Assembly: GCF_019059575.1 (NCBI RefSeq)
Contig: NW_024882976.1
Span: 62,001 to 126,000, forward strand
Direction of reading: 5' to 3'
Length of the DNA stretch: 64,000 bases
Source: Amphibalanus amphitrite
Lineage: Eukaryota > Arthropoda > Thecostraca > Balanomorpha > Balanidae
A program made the position numbers and the translations under genes. Positions 46,741 through 57,971 of the stretch are shown in pieces. Below the pieces are notes generated by a model. It was given only the letters and a program-made list of their open reading frames with translations, was not told the origin of the DNA and searched no databases. Within the stretch, counting starts at the first letter, position 1. Each line of letters starts with the position of its first letter.

Positions 46741-47929
46741 TTATTACGGAGCGAGCGAAGCGAGCGTAGTCTTTCCTTAGATTAAAGGGACCCTCCCACC
46801 TTCAAAAAAGTTTATGAATTGGCATGAAAGTGATGTCGCTCGGTTCAGAAAGAGCGAAAACGAATAGGTATCTACCAAATTTCACCGAAAAATATTCACC
46901 GGTTTTCAAGATATTAGACTTTTACTTTTGTTTACTTTTTTGGGATCTCCGCTGTTTCTAGCGACTTTATTTTAGAAGTGCGGCGTTTGCGGCAGATGTT
47001 GCGCGCAAATAGCATACACCACCACGTGCTACAAAATGTTTTAGTCAAACATTTAAAAATCGTTAGATATCTGCGCTGACGTCACACATTCAGAGGGGTA
47101 TTCCTAAGCATTAGCCCCTCTGAATCAAAATGCTGCAATTTTGAAATTCAATATTTCCGATTTAAGGCATTTCTCGATGTTGTGAGTGCCGAAACCGGTA
47201 ATTGTGAGCCAGGGACCCCATTTTGGCTATCTCAACTCAAATCTAATGTTAAGGTGGGAGGGTCCCTTTAACGGAAATTTCTGAGTATGAGCGGCCGGCC
47301 GGCCGACCGGCCGGCCGGCCGGCCGGCGGACGCTTTTGCGAGGCTTATATCTCAGCAACCACTTGACCGATTTACACGCGGTAATTTTTGTAGGGTAGCT
47401 TCATTCCTTCTACCAAGTATTGGACTATTCTCGATGCATGTGGGTGACCCCTTATGCACGTGCCACGTGCAAAACGAAGAGGTGTCAGTTTTGTAATTGC
47501 TGCAATATCTCGGTAACTACTTAGCCGATTGCGCTGAAAGTTGGCATGTAGGTAGGCAGCCACTAGGCACTGCATATCCATGTGCCAGAGTTGAGGTGCT
47601 GCTGCACGTGCGCACGTGGAGGGGTCGTTTCCAGATCTCGAGAACGGCTGGACCGATGGCGCTCAAATTTGGTACACGGTTAGGGACCAGTAAGTAGGGT
47701 GCCGTGCACAAGTCAGTTGGGACCCATTTTGCACGTGCGCACGTGCAGGGTGTCGCTTCCAGATCTCGAGAACGGCTGGGCCGATTGTGCTCAAATTTGG
47801 CACATCGCTAGAGACCGGTTAGTAAGGTGCCGTGCGCAAGTCAGTTGGAGGTACCCCCTCGAAATTTCGCACGTGCAAGGCCCACCCTCTCGCTCGCTCC
47901 GTTACTCGCCCCAAAAGGCGTTATACTGG
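46741..47929. mobile_element. MITE C copy 2, carrying a nested MITE B
   Basis: It starts TTATTACGGAGCGAGCGAAG and ends TTATACTGG, as at 14113-14810, with the same interior ((GGCC)n near 47293, gcacgtgcgcacgtgc words). It interrupts the right palindrome arm between 'acctttatt' and 'tttgatc'; the left arm has the uninterrupted site. It is interrupted in turn by MITE B at 46786-47267. Confidence 0.8.
46786..47267. mobile_element. MITE B, intact, with TTAA duplication (482 bp)
   Basis: Terminal repeats AGGGACCCTCCCACCTT (46786) and AAGGTGGGAGGGTCCCT (ends 47267) are perfect inverses, flanked by TTAA at 46782-46785 and 47268-47271. The other MITE C copy shows the empty site ttagaTTAAcggaaat (14151-14165). 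No coding sequence is present. Confidence 0.93.
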
Positions 47930-48420
47930 TTTGATCTCTTACTCCTAAACGAAATCAGCAGCACATGAAATCACCCACACCAAGATTAAAACTGGCATTG
48001 CCTTCTATCCGGTAGGCACGAACGCAGTCGCGCGCGCGCGCGCGCACACACACACATATATACACACACGCACAGAGGCATACGGGCACGCACACACACA
48101 GTTTCACACGCATGTATGCGTACATATACCCGGATTTTCATCATTGTGCAATGTGCGTGGGATCTGAGCATCACTGAGCATCGAAGAAGGTAATATTGCT
48201 ACGTTGCTTACACATATTTCCCATTTTGCATCCGGAGACTACAACGCTGCACTATCATATAACACCAAAATGCAAATAAAACTTCAGAGCACTAGCGGCA
48301 ACCTTGTTTACCGGTAGTTTACTCTATAAATTGGTGTGTGATGTTCAAATGAACCAAGGAACGGGATCCCGGTGTATTCTAAGCGAATGGGAAAACTTCG
48401 TGAAATTTGGGACACCCTAC

Positions 48421-49200
48421 TAATCATGACACAGGTCAGTCGAATCTGTAGTAAAACAAAACCGCAAAAACAAGAAAAATTGGGATTATATCAATAAAGA
48501 CATATAAATTTCACATGCCTATCATTTACTGAGACTGACCAATAATATCAAACCCCGAAAGCTAACGTCTCTTTGAATACCCAGACCTACCGACTCTTGC
48601 CCTTATCACCTATAGGTACTGTTAACTCCGGATAAGAAAAAAAAACTGAAGGTATGGAAGTGTGGCTCACAAAAACAGGCTCGTTTTTCACGTCAACAAT
48701 AAACGGCGTTGCCAGGATGGTATGAAGTTCCATACAATCATAAGATTTGACATATTTTATAAGGGACAAAAATGTGGCAGCCAGCCGTCGTAGAGTTAAA
48801 TTCATCCAGATGACTAGCGTTATCAAATAAGCATGAAACAGCAACGGTGGTGCGTTGAAACCCTGTCGAACACTTGCAACAGAAGGGCAAAAATGAGGCT
48901 TAAAATGATAAAGGTTTACACGCACTTCCACCTCAGGGTCAACCCATATACCATTCACCGAAAGCGTTGCGAAAAAGGACCATGGCGACTACAAAAACAA
49001 CAAATTTTAAGTGGCATGCTTCAACCTCGTCGTGTTAACGATACCCTAGTAAGGTTACCTTATGGGTCGTAATTTACGATAAATAAGATCATTTCAGCAC
49101 CATAATTGCAATATACATTGGTTTGGTTCCTGTTCCCTCTCACATACATTTGATGCGTTTGAACAGACATGCCACATTTCCAACTGTAATTAATGACCCA
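48421..49200. other. intergenic, no gene recognised
   Basis: AT-rich sequence with frames below 125 codons and no domain content. It leads into the type B promoter of gene 8. Confidence 0.35.
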
Positions 49201-49289
49201 GGGTCGGTCACTGCTTGCCCCACGGCCGACCGTCCACCATCAGTCCCGGTACGGTCTCTCACTCCTCCCCTCTCGCCTGGCGCTGCGCC

Positions 49290-49373
49290 GCCCCCGGCAG
49301 GGTCACCACCACTGGCGGTCACCGCAGCTGGACCGTGTATAAAACACGGCTCCACACCGCACCCACCATCAGA
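49290..49373 (+). promoter_or_regulatory. core promoter of cuticle gene 8 (type B)
   Basis: GGGTCA (49300-49305) and CGGTCA (49316-49321) are two direct half-sites. TATAAAA (49338-49344) sits within the inverted pair CCGTGT/ACACGG. The initiator TCAGA is at 49369-49373 (A 33 bp from the TATA start). The last half-site ends 17 bp before TATA. The same block occurs inverted at genes 9 and 10. Confidence 0.8.
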
Positions 49374-49402
49374 CGATCACACACCGCCAAACTACCAATA
49401 AC

Positions 49403-50075
49403 ATGAAGGTGAGGGGACGGGAAAACCATTTGAATATAAGAGTGAATTCAAGGCGCTGTGGTAGCGTTCTTTCAGATCCAGAGCTTTAAAAACTCGTGTT
49501 TAGCAATGAGTATATTAAAGATGTTTTCATGCAAAAGAAATATCGAACTTGCATTGATTATGATGTTCTCGTTTCAGTTCTTCGTGGTTGCCGCCCTGCT
49601 GGCCGTTGCCGCCGCCGACAACGCGCCCTACACCACTCCGGCGCCCACCTACGCCCCGACCTACAAGCCCACCTACGCGCCCAGGCCCGCCTACCACCCC
49701 CAGCCGGCCTACAAGCCCGCTCCCTACAAGCAGGAGAGCTACGACCAGCCGCCCAAATACGACTACAGCTACGACGTCCACGGATACGGAGACTACGAGC
49801 CCGTCTTCAACGCCCAGGAGGCGCGTGACGGCTACGCCACCCAGGGATCTTACTCGGTTGTGCTGCCCGACGGCCGTACCCAGACGGTCACCTACCGTGT
49901 GGATGACGCCTACTCTGGCCTCATTGCTGACGTCACCTACGAGGGTGAGGCCCGCTACGACGAGTACAAGCCCAGCTACAAGCCCGCCCCGGCCTACAAG
50001 CCCGCCCCGGCTTACAAGCCCGCCCCAACCTACAAGCCCGCCCCTACCTACAAGCCCACCCCCGCCTACAACTAG
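49403..50075 (+). CDS. RR-type cuticle protein, type B (gene 8)
   Basis: Exons 49403-49408 (ATG AAG, donor gtgagg) and 49578-50075 (acceptor tcgtttcag). The product is 167 aa: signal peptide 1-16, an N-terminal extension with TTPAPTYAPTYKPTYAP, RR domain at about 63-128 with SGLIADVTY, and a C-terminal AYKPAP repeat block ending KPTPAYN. It is secreted and probably chitin-binding; the longer repeat tail could change cross-linking or stiffness (inference). It faces gene 9 tail to tail, and their 3' flanks are inverted copies. AATAAA is at 50170-50175. Confidence 0.92.
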
Positions 50076-50249
50076 AGCCAAGTCAATATTGAGCTTACTT
50101 TAATGTTTGCCAACGCGTGCAGTGTCTCTTATGTATGCCTGTGTATTTATTGAAAAGCGAATGCGAGTCAATAAAAAAAAATGATTACACGCATATGGTG
50201 CGGATGAGATGTCAACATGAAAGATAAGTGTCCAAATGTGATGAAGTGA

Positions 50250-50919
50250 CGTACCGACTAAAGAAAATGGTCATACGAGCAACGTACGACTATAAGACTT
50301 TATATAGCAAGATCTTAACGTAGCTGAACAATGCTTGATTCCACCCGATGGCGAAAAATCACATAAATGGATCTGTTTCTACTAAACACCTTTGTGCAAT
50401 CTGTCAACCTCCAAATTCGCCCTTCTTAACCCAGATTCTGACCTGGCGTTTACATTATCCCCTGCTCAAATTGGCGTCACACGACACAGACGATACTCCC
50501 ATACAACACCAATAAAACTGGCCAGAAAATATGCGTCGCATGACGAATAACAATATGCTATGCAAACACCTTTTATAAGCCGTTTGCTATTGGAACATGT
50601 TCGAAATCGCCTAGTCAGTACTCAGTTCAAATTGGCAAAAGCATAACCAACACTGGGTCCACTTGAGCCCTGCTCTAAATATGCTAAATTTCGAGTTTGC
50701 ACTGTCGTTTGACATACGAAGTTCAAACTTAGGAACGCTGCGGCCTCTCTGATCTCGCAAATACCTTTCAGAGATGATTAGCTAGAGAGAAGGGTGGGGG
50801 GGCGGCGTTATACTCCGTTTACTCGGTCAGACCCGCACTTAGCTAAGCACAGGTATCCTAACCAGCTGCAACTGACTAATTGTGACTTACTGAATGAAAT
50901 ACAAATACGTTCAACAAGG
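50250..50919. repeat. duplicated 3' flank shared with genes 9 and 10 regions
   Basis: 50290-50360 is an inverted match to 54285-54350 (cgaaaaatcNNcataaa / acgtagctgaNcaatg). 50600-50760 and 50800-50920 follow 56940-57270 and 61565-61900 in the same orientation (aNNcaacactg, aaatatgc, ttgacat, gtaagcgcgggtatcc). This unit was interrupted by the 50920-52088 element. Confidence 0.65.
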
Positions 50920-52088
50920 TTAGCCCGCGCCCCGCTGGGGTCTGCCGAGCAACGCGCCCTGCTGGGGGGGGGGGGGGCAATTTGGCCCACCCCGGTAAGA
51001 TCTCGAGAACCACGCAACATAGCGACAAGCGGCAAGCGGTGTTGGATAGCCCTACCAGCGAACTACCTTGTGACCCAGTTTCATTCACCTAGGTCAAACC
51101 GATGACGTCACAGGTCAGGTCAAATGCCGAATTTTCACCGTTTCCAGGCATTTCAAGAAATAAATGCGTTATAAAATCGAGTAAAATGCATTTCATTGAA
51201 AATCATCGGTGGGGAAATGTTCGTCAAACACATATTCTGCTATATGAGGTCACGGATACCATGTCAGGTCACAGAGGTCTGGTCACTGAGGGTAACAATA
51301 TGAAAATAACATGTGATGCATGTTTTATGGTCCATTTTATATCCCAAATACGATTATGTGGGTCAGGTGGCCTTTGGGGTCAGGTTAGATTATGTTCTGG
51401 TGAAGGTCAGGTCAAGGTCAGGTCAAATTAGGTCAAATTTCAAAGTTGATATTTTTGCATAAAATGAGTATCGATTCGATGCAGCTCGTCACGGGGAGTT
51501 CAACGGTGGTCTTTGTTTTGAGCTACGTGGTCTAGAATTGCCAAAAATTGAGTTAAAATATTGGACGTCATCAATTTTGAGTTTTTTTTTTTTGCTATAA
51601 CTTGGCCAAAAAAGAAGGTATCGATCTAAAATTTGGTATGGAGATAGAAGAGGGTAGGGACTATCACATCTATTCCTGTTTTTCGATATTCGGGAAAATT
51701 TTGGGATTTTTTGCGTTTTTCTAAAAACAAATCAATATTTGATTTTTTTGGGAGTCAAAATCCAAAATTTTTGAAAACCCGAGGCAGCAGTTTTGTAGCA
51801 CTGCCTTTTGTCTACATGACCATATAAAGAACTTTGAAATTGCTTGGTAATTGTAGTTTTTGTGAGCGTTTCAAGATTTCATGTTTTTTGCTCATTTTTG
51901 TTCGAGCATGACCTCAGTTTGACCTCAATAACTCCTGACCTAAAGTGACCTAAGACTTAAAATTTGTGTGATGGTGTCAAATTGAGGCCCGGGAAGGTAC
52001 TGAAAATTTGGCCGCCGTTTTCTTGCTATTCAGGAAAAACCACAGGGGCGGGGCAAATTGCCCCCCCCCCCCAGCGGGGCGAGGGTTA
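50920..52088. mobile_element. TTAA-type MITE at a TTAG target
   Basis: The termini CCCGCGCCCCGCTGGGG (50924) and CCAGCGGGGCGAGGG (to 52084) are flanked by TTAG on both sides (50920-50923, 52085-52088). The interior has AGGTCA words clustered at 51240-51440. The uninterrupted paralogous site at about 61900-61915 reads aaggtaagaaacttagaaa. Confidence 0.8.
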
Positions 52089-52377
52089 GAAACGCACTTA
52101 AATTTCGATGATTTTAGTAAAGCAGATCCAGCTATGATTCCTTCAAAACAAGATTCACAAGATTGCTACTCGCAGAGTCTTATCAGGGAATGTCACCAAC
52201 CTCATTCAAAAAGGTCGGCTACCTTCCTCAAAAAAGTATCGTAAGCGGAAGCATTTCTCAAACAACACTCATGCAGTAGCCGTATCACGTTGAGCGAAGA
52301 AAGATAAAAACTACCAGGTAGTTTATGTTAGCTATGGTTGCAGGAATTTGAGCAATGAGGTCGTAGGTTGTCTAAAT

Positions 52378-54131
52378 CAGTGGTCGGCAGGTCCTCCGGG
52401 GTCGTGCCCCCTTTTTTGGCGCCAGGCAGGGCCATTACCCCCACCTACCAGACCCCATTGGTGATACAACCAAGGTTACTGAAATTCCATACTTTTCCGT
52501 GACTCTTTGGGTACCATATCTGCGAGAAACCGCTGCATTGAGTGACAGATCTCTTTCAAGCTTTCAGGAATTGATAAAGGCAACAACATGTACAAAATTT
52601 GTATCTCGGAGATTTGATGTCGGTGACTAAAGTTCAGGTCAATTTCACGCCCTCTCCCATTATCAATGGGAGAGGGCGCAAAGTCAATGGTAGAAAATTG
52701 AAAGGCGCCTGTTTTGGACCAGTGTCATTCCTAACACTGTGACACTCTTATTTACAAGTAAACATGACCGCTGAACCGGAAAACTGCACCCGTAACCCCA
52801 CTGTATGTCCCTGAGGTCATTTCAGGTAATGAATGGTCTAACAGCTATTCGCTAATAACTTTGATAAAGGCATCCCAGAGCGATGAAAATGCCTTAGATG
52901 TGTTCAGCTCGACGATACGGGTCGACTGATGTGCAACAAAACCTTCGATGCTTCTCGACGGGAGGATCACGATGCTGATACAAGTGAGCTCTTGCAAGTT
53001 TTGAGTGAAAAGTTATTTAAGAAAAACTATCAGCAAGCAACGTACATTTTCAATTTTGGCAGCTTTTGTCTCCTGCAGGCTAAACCGTCTTCGGTTGAAT
53101 CTGAGGACAGGCATCAGAAAAAACGTTAAGAGAGCTATCGAATGCGTTTTTCCGCAGCGCTGTAGCTCTATCCTTTCCTGAGCTATAGGCCAGTTTATCG
53201 AAAATTGTCAAAGGTTGACCTGGAACTTGGCGAAATTTTACGTTCGATGACCTCTGGTGACCTGACCTTTGATTTGACCTAAAAGGTGACCATAGTTTTT
53301 TCTTCATCATTTCTTACGCTCTTTCGATCGCCGACTACGGCGTTTCGCTAGTGAAACAGGAGCCAAGTTAATAGGGGGTGTTTAACCTCCATCTCCAGCA
53401 GGGCGTGGAAATCCAGGAGCCCCAGCGGGGCGCGGGTTAACCCCCATACGTATAGGTGTAGCGGGTATTTTTCGAGAATAGATCACATTAAAAGGGTCGG
53501 ATCACGAAAAAAACTGTACCATCGAGCCGATCATTTTTATCTGTCCTGAAAATGGCATGACCTTAACCCGAATAACCGTTGATTTGTGAGATCTTTCTTG
53601 AGATCATGGCAGGCCACAAAATCTCACCTCAAGAAGTTACAGCAGGACCCGATTAACTCGGCAGTTGTTATTGACCTATGGAAGGTCACCCAATGACCCA
53701 CGACCTTTAAATTGGGTAGCAGCAGCTGCTTATCTTCACGGGCAACACGCTCAATTTTTCTGCCAAGCTCCAGCTCAGAGACCGAGATGCTCAGGTCAGG
53801 GTGCAATGGACGACTCCTCTCCCTTGCGTTAGTGACTGTGAAAACGCCAATAGACGAGCGCCGGGTAGTACATGACAGTTACTTTCCACGACTGTACGGA
53901 ATGGTGAGCAGCTACATGAAAATTGGCATGGGCCAGCTAATCAGTTCATGCTTTGTGCGTTTGACCTCGACTAATCTTTGAATCCTGGGGCACAATAGTT
54001 GCGATGTTTGTCCCATCAAGGGAGCCATTAATTCTAAAAAAGATGAGGCTTTCTCAGAGGCCCTCATTACCCCCCGCCGAAGGGCGCCATTACCCCCAAA
54101 GGGGGCATGCCCCACCATTTGCCGACCCCTG
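52378..54131. mobile_element. hAT-like element (1.75 kb) with perfect 8-bp TSD and empty paralogous site
   Basis: The termini are CAGTGGTCGGCAGG (52378) and the complement of CAGGGGTCGGCAAA (ends 54131). GTCTAAAT flanks both sides (52370-52377, 54132-54139). The paralogous unit at 57505-57520 has an uninterrupted tgtctgaatgga. Inside lie a further TTAA terminus (53437-53440), a 31-base hairpin (52648-52678) and AGGTCA words. No transposase is visible. Confidence 0.85.
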
Positions 54132-54557
54132 GTCTAAATTAATGCGGTATACTTTAGGCTATACAGGACATCGCTGCGGCATTTCCTACGGAGCCCTTTT
54201 CAGTCCTGCTATAACCTTTAAAAGACAAAGCTCCTGAGGTCTGGCGCTCGTCACGTATCTTGCGGTATTGGGGATTTTTCGCCATCGAGTGGAATCGAAC
54301 ATTGCTCAGCTACGTTAAGGTCTTGCTGTCCCAGGTTTAGTAGTCGTACCTTGCTCGTATGACCATTTCCTTTCGCTAAACCCCTTCAGCATCAATCGAC
54401 ACTTGTCCTTCATTTTCACATCTCATCCAGCACTATATGTGTAATAATCATTTGTTTTTATTGACTCGCATTCGCTTTGCAATAAATACACACCACACGT
54501 AAGACACACTGCACGGTTTGGCAGACAGTTTGAAGTAAGCCCATTATTGACTCGTGT

Positions 54558-55250
54558 CTAGTTGTAGGCGGGGGTGGGCTTGTAGGTAGGGGCGGGCTTG
54601 TAGGCGGGGGCGGGCTTGTAGGCGGGGGCAGGCTGGTAAGCCGGGGCGGGCTTGTAGGCCGGGGCGGGCTTGTAGCTGGGCTTGTACTCGTCGTAGCGGG
54701 CCTCACCCTCGTAGGTGACGTCAGCAATCAGGCCAGAGTAGGCGTCATCCACACGGTAGGTGACCGTCTGGGTACGGCCGTCGGGCAGCACAACAGAGTA
54801 AGATCCCTGGGTGGCGTAGCCGTCACGCGCCTCCTGGGCGTTGAAGACGGGCTCGTAGTCTCCGTATCCGTGGACGTCGTAGCTGAAGTCGTACTTGGGC
54901 GGCTCGTCGTAGCTCTCCTGCTTGTAGGGAGCGGGCTTGTAGGCTGGCTGGGGGTGGTAGGCGGGCCTGGGCGCGTAGGTGGGCTTGTAGGTCGGGGCGT
55001 AAGTGGGCGCCGGAGTGGTGTAGGGCGCGTTGTCGGCGGCGGCAACGGCCAGCAGGGCGGCAACCACGAAGAACTGAAACAAGGACATCATCGTCAATAT
55101 AATTTCCATTTTTCCATTCCATGATACCTCTTTCACATACTCATTGCTGAGCACATGGGTTTTCAAAGCTCTTCAATCCATGAGAACATTAGGGCAGCGC
55201 CTTTAATTCAATCTTACATTCAAATGGGTCTCCCGTCCCCTCACCTTCAT
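54558..55250 (-). CDS. RR-type cuticle protein, type B (gene 9)
   Basis: On the minus strand, exon 1 is 55250-55245 (ATG AAG, donor gtgagg) and exon 2 is 55073-54558 (acceptor tgtttcag). The product is 173 aa: signal peptide 1-16, the type B N-terminal extension, RR domain at about 63-128 opening with EPPKYDFSYD, SGLIADVTY, and a tail of five AYKPAP/AYQPAP units ending KPTPAYN (one unit longer than gene 8). TATA and initiator are called separately. The polyadenylation signal is the complement of 54457-54462. It is a tandem duplicate of gene 10 with matching upstream and downstream flanks. Confidence 0.92.
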
Positions 55251-55279
55251 GTTGTTGGTAGTGAGGCGGTGTGTGATCG

Positions 55280-55350
55280 TCTGATGGTGGGTGCGGTGTG
55301 GAGCCGTGTTTTATACACGGTCCAGCTGCGGTGACCGCCAGTGGTGGTGA
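55280..55350 (-). promoter_or_regulatory. core promoter of cuticle gene 9 (type B)
   Basis: On the minus strand, CGGTCA (55337-55332) lies 17 bp before TATAAAA (55315-55309), with initiator TCAGA at 55284-55280. The sequence matches the gene 8 and gene 10 promoters, including the CCGTGT/ACACGG arms around TATA. Confidence 0.8.
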
Positions 55351-55499
55351 CCCTGCCGGGGGCGGCGCAGCGGCAGGCGGGGTGTTGCCGGCTGCAGCAA
55401 ATGGTATCCCAAGCTTGGACGTCTCAACATACCCGTAATCATTGGTAAGGTCTTCGATTTCTGAATTCATTCGCAACATCCCAAGTCTTTTCATTGATT

Positions 55500-56530
55500 A
55501 ATAAAATATCCGAAAATAACCATGTTTCAAAATGCAAGCTAATTGGCGCATGATACGAGTATAAAAGTAAGAACGATAAAATTTCCATTCAGCGGGCATC
55601 TTGCAGGTTTTTCAATGTATGCGCAAGCATGAACACTGGCGGAACTAAAAGAAAGCCTCTTTCACCGCCGGGGGCATAACCCAAAGACGTAAAAAAATCA
55701 GGTTTCGCTCCCGTATGCAAGTTTAAGTGATCCTGATTGAGGTTAAGCATTCTTTTTATTCCAGAAAAACTCCATTGATTTCAGGCGATGATTCAGGTGA
55801 TTTCAGGGGATTTGGTCGTATGCCCCAAAAGCCAGCTAGATCCCAAAGTGGGGATGTACGTGTAAATATGGGTACAGAAGTGTATCAGTGCATATATTTT
55901 GCGCAAGATTCACATTAACCCTATGTAGTGACTCAGTTCACCAGACATCTGGGCAGACAAACGGGACGGACATTGTGCAGCCAAGCGGCAACCAGGTAGT
56001 TGACAGGTACAGCCCTCAGCTCACTGCGTGGTAGGTGTTCTTTTTTCGACAAAACCGATAAATAACTCGAGAACCATGGAATCGGTCACTCGAATGCCTA
56101 ATCACCAAGACGCGCGAGGCTCCACACCTTAGAGTAGGCTCATCGTGGTATAAAATTTCCACCCATTTGGCAACGATACACAGAAGTTTTTATTTGCCCC
56201 AAAACAAACTTTTGCCTTTTGTTGCCACACATGGTGTACAATTCATTTAATGATGCACACAATCAAAGAGTAGAGCATGGCAAATCTGTGCTATGAATTT
56301 CGATCAACTGATAACACTGCCCTCGAGCTATTATTGGTTTTGTTTAAAAAAGAATACCTACCGCGAGTGAGGTGAGGGCTGTACGCGAGTCATCAGCCAC
56401 CGGTGCTTGGCGAAACGTTATTCATATGGTCCCTTTCGATCGTTAAATAGAAGAATCCCATGTAGCTATGGGTTCAACGTTTTATTTCCATCAGATTATT
56501 GGCAAATTGGATTTGAGTCAAACTAGAGTC
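55500..56530. other. intergenic, no gene recognised
   Basis: The part adjoining gene 9's promoter (55400-55500) matches 58830-58920 upstream of gene 10. The rest has no frame, repeat or promoter that I can support. Confidence 0.4.
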
Positions 56531-56639
56531 CACCGGTTGGAATCGCGTTTTTTTAGATCAAAAACTGTTATTTGATTGCAGAGGTACTGTGGTATTAGGA
56601 TTGAGACGTACTTGGCATCAAAAACTCTCACGTGACTTC

Positions 56640-56872
56640 GCCCAATCTTACCAATGCCGTAAATAGGATTTGGCAGCACTGGCCGGAGTTCACGGCTCTC
56701 GTATCAAAGATATCCCTTTTATTTACACCCAGCTAATCTTGTCCAATGATTTTGATAGCGTCAATGATTATAAATGTTGCCTGAATGAATGAATGAATGA
56801 ATGAATGGGGAATAGTTCTGAATGTTACCAAATGCCGTGAATGCGCATTCACGGCATTTGGTAAGATTGGGC
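56640..56872. mobile_element. small TIR MITE (about 233 bp) containing a perfect 40-bp palindrome
   Basis: The termini GCCCAATCTTACCAATGCCG and the complement GGCATTTGGTAAGATTGGGC pair with one gap. The paralogous unit at about 61480-61492 reads straight through (gtgacttatgggttgtgct). A (GAAT)n run is at 56782-56807. The 56825-56864 palindrome has 20-bp perfect arms with no spacer and overlaps the right terminus. Confidence 0.75.
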
Positions 56873-57971
56873 CGGTTGTGCTAGAAAGCTTAGAAAATTG
56901 CCAGCTGATTCTGTAGTTGAAATTCGGAATGCATTTGACATACCTTCTGTCGATACTCGATACGTGCTTCAAAATTGAGCATAACATAAGCAACACTGAT
57001 TTTTACTTGTGCCCTTTAAAAAATATGCTCAAGTTCGAAATTGCACCGCCAGTTGACATGAAGTTAAAATTTCGGAAAACCACAGATCCGTCTTTGTGAC
57101 AACTCCTCAACATCACATCACGGAATTCGCCCATACTTAGTTTCGGAGACAATTTAAAGGAGGGAGGGCGTTCGGTTCCCTTCCCTCAGTGGCGTTCAGG
57201 TAAGCGCGGGTATCCCAACGAGTTGCAATGCAACTGACTAAGATGGCACACTGAAAAAAACTGTTCATCAAGGTAAGATGCTTAGAATTGTCTAAGAGTA
57301 TTGACTGAACTTTCCTTTGCTTTTGGGTTGTTTTAACACGATCATGAGCGAATAGTTGTGTCATCGAACCTTTAAAAGGGGTCGGCTCAAATGTCATATT
57401 TCTTAAAAGATAAGTATTCTAGGGGAAAACATTCCTGAAACGACAATATTGTTGAATTAATCGTATTTCCTTGCAGAGTTTCAAGCAATGAGATCGCATG
57501 TGTTGTCTGAATGGATGCAGTACACGATATCTGTAGCGCACCTTCCAGCATTTCCTATGGAACCTCTTTAGTCCTGTCGTGGCCTTCCTGAGACGAGGTT
57601 CCTGCAGGGTCTGGCGCTCGCCATGTACGAGCAGTACTGTCTATTTTCCGACATCGAGTGAAATCAGGCATTGCTTGTTCAGTTGCATAAAGTGCATAAA
57701 GACATTGCTTTCTGAGGTTTTTGACAGCGTATAGTAGAGCTTATGCTCCTATCTAGCACATGGTACATTTTTCTTTTAGCATGGTTACTTCGTCATACGT
57801 GTATGAAAAAAACTATCCTCCATATTCACATTTCATCCAACATCAAATGTGTAAAATTCATTTACCTTTATTGACTCGCATTCGCTTTGCAATAAATACA
57901 CACAGACATACATAAGAGACACTGCACGCTTTGGCAGGCATTATTGAAGTAAACCCAATATTGACTCATCT

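Larger units (their letters stand above)
44976..48420. repeat. 3.4-kb interrupted palindrome (foldback-like structure)
   Basis: The left arm, 44976-46027, and the right arm, 46221-48420, are inverted copies. The outer ends are TAGGGTGTCCCAAATTTC and its complement. The arms include the CA/CG-rich microsatellite (45330-45365 and 48030-48095), the tandem 'gagatccgtctaaaacatcgtacc'-like units (45600-45800 and 46440-46620) and a 49-codon segment at 45874-46020. The right arm is interrupted by MITE C (46741-47929). The loop (46028-46220) holds two further hairpins. Confidence 0.85.
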
